Shown here: piece after piece, positions 63,429 to 64,000 of the stretch
How the letters are laid out: each line of letters opens with the position of its first letter
Position numbering within the stretch: the first letter of the stretch is position 1
Source: Anniella stebbinsi
Lineage: Eukaryota; Chordata; Lepidosauria; Squamata; Anniellidae
NCBI GenBank assembly: GCA_029215795.1
Contig: JARDYH010000002.1
Location: 45,616,001-45,680,000 of the forward strand
Length of the DNA: 64,000 bases
Direction: 5' to 3'
Notes under the pieces: model-generated
Told to the model about the DNA's origin: nothing
Database searches by the model: none
Seen by the model: only the letters and a program-made list of their open reading frames with translations
Translations under genes and position numbers: made by a program

Positions 63429-64000
63429 GTAAGTGTGCTTTCTAGAACATATCTATGATGCATCGTAAATGTCTGAATTACACACACTCTTCTAGAATTC
63501 AAATTCTAGAATTCTTAATATGCTAAGGCTGAAATTCCAGGGAACAGAATGGGTATTCTGTCCGAATACTAAGATGTAAGTGATACACATAGCAAGTAAG
63601 GTACTGGAAAAAGATACTGTGTCACAAAAGTCCAGTGTTACTTTTAGAGTTCAAAGAGAATTATTTCCAAGATTTCTCAAGGAAATGTACCACTTTAATC
63701 TGAGGTAGTAAAGCTTAATCTGGATTGTTCTGTTCAGCATTGGCAACAATATTTAAAATAGATGCGGACAAATTGAAAGAATTTATAACTACTATGAAGA
63801 TGATAAAATGTCTAGAACACAAATCTTTTTGTATGAATGGAGTATGTTAATCTTGATAAAAGAAGAGCAATAGAGATATGCCTGTGGTTTTGAAAAAAAT
63901 CCTGAACTGTTTGGTGATAGAGCAAGATGCTGAAAACAATTTCAGTTCTATTTCATATGGGAAAGAATTACAGCTTTTGCACTGTTGCCTACCAGATGTC
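63429..64000 (+). other. RASA1 intron 6, truncated by window end
   Basis: AT-rich intronic sequence after a consensus GTAAGT donor. No second-SH2 exon motif was found before the edge. Confidence 0.7.

Overview
This 64 kb window is vertebrate nuclear DNA, most likely from a squamate reptile (lizard). The evidence is a tRNA-derived SINE of Sauria/Squam type, abundant L2, CR1, L1 and DIRS-type retroelements, Tc1/mariner-like and Harbinger-like MITEs, and one split vertebrate gene with a CpG-island first exon. There are no prokaryotic genes, rRNA genes or CRISPR arrays.

The only host gene recognised is the 5' part of RASA1 (p120 RasGAP) on the + strand. Six coding exons were read, with consistent splice sites and phases: 22789-23222, 36510-36662, 38809-38944, 41905-41975, 61857-61974 and 63397-63428. 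They encode the low-complexity N-terminus, the N-terminal SH2 domain, the SH3 domain and the start of the linker to the second SH2. The rest of the gene (second SH2, PH, C2, GAP) lies beyond the right edge. The promoter is a CpG island with a perfect palindromic NRF1-type site and GC boxes.

Positions 1-22 kb are intergenic and hold no host gene that I can support. They are a mosaic of short repeats, palindromic TA-flanked MITEs, a local 0.43 kb duplication, a truncated L2, and a full-length minus-strand LINE at 14438-20972 with a perfect 15-bp target-site duplication. This LINE is the most striking object here. Its ORF1 and ORF2 are both intact, lie in the same reading frame, and are separated by one UGA followed by CUA, the known stop-codon readthrough context. 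The first 74 ORF2 codons contain no AUG although they hold essential endonuclease residues. ORF1 also carries a textbook PCNA-interaction (PIP) motif.

Intron 1 (13.3 kb) contains an L2 inserted in a MITE, a large foldback element with 248-bp arms, and a diverged local duplication just upstream of exon 2. Intron 4 (19.9 kb) is largely a nested stack. A decayed DIRS-type tyrosine-recombinase retrotransposon (42097-57899, with recognisable inverted terminal repeats and internal complementary region) was hit by an L1, itself hit by an L2 fragment. It was also hit by a palindromic MITE and by a 6.3 kb GC-rich PIF/Harbinger transposon (51358-57641) carrying a Myb/SANT-like gene and a HARBI1-like transposase gene. 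The Harbinger termini match a 227-bp MITE at 10193-10419, so partner and non-autonomous derivative occur in one window. A CR1 fragment and a 36-bp-arm hairpin near exon 6 complete the picture.
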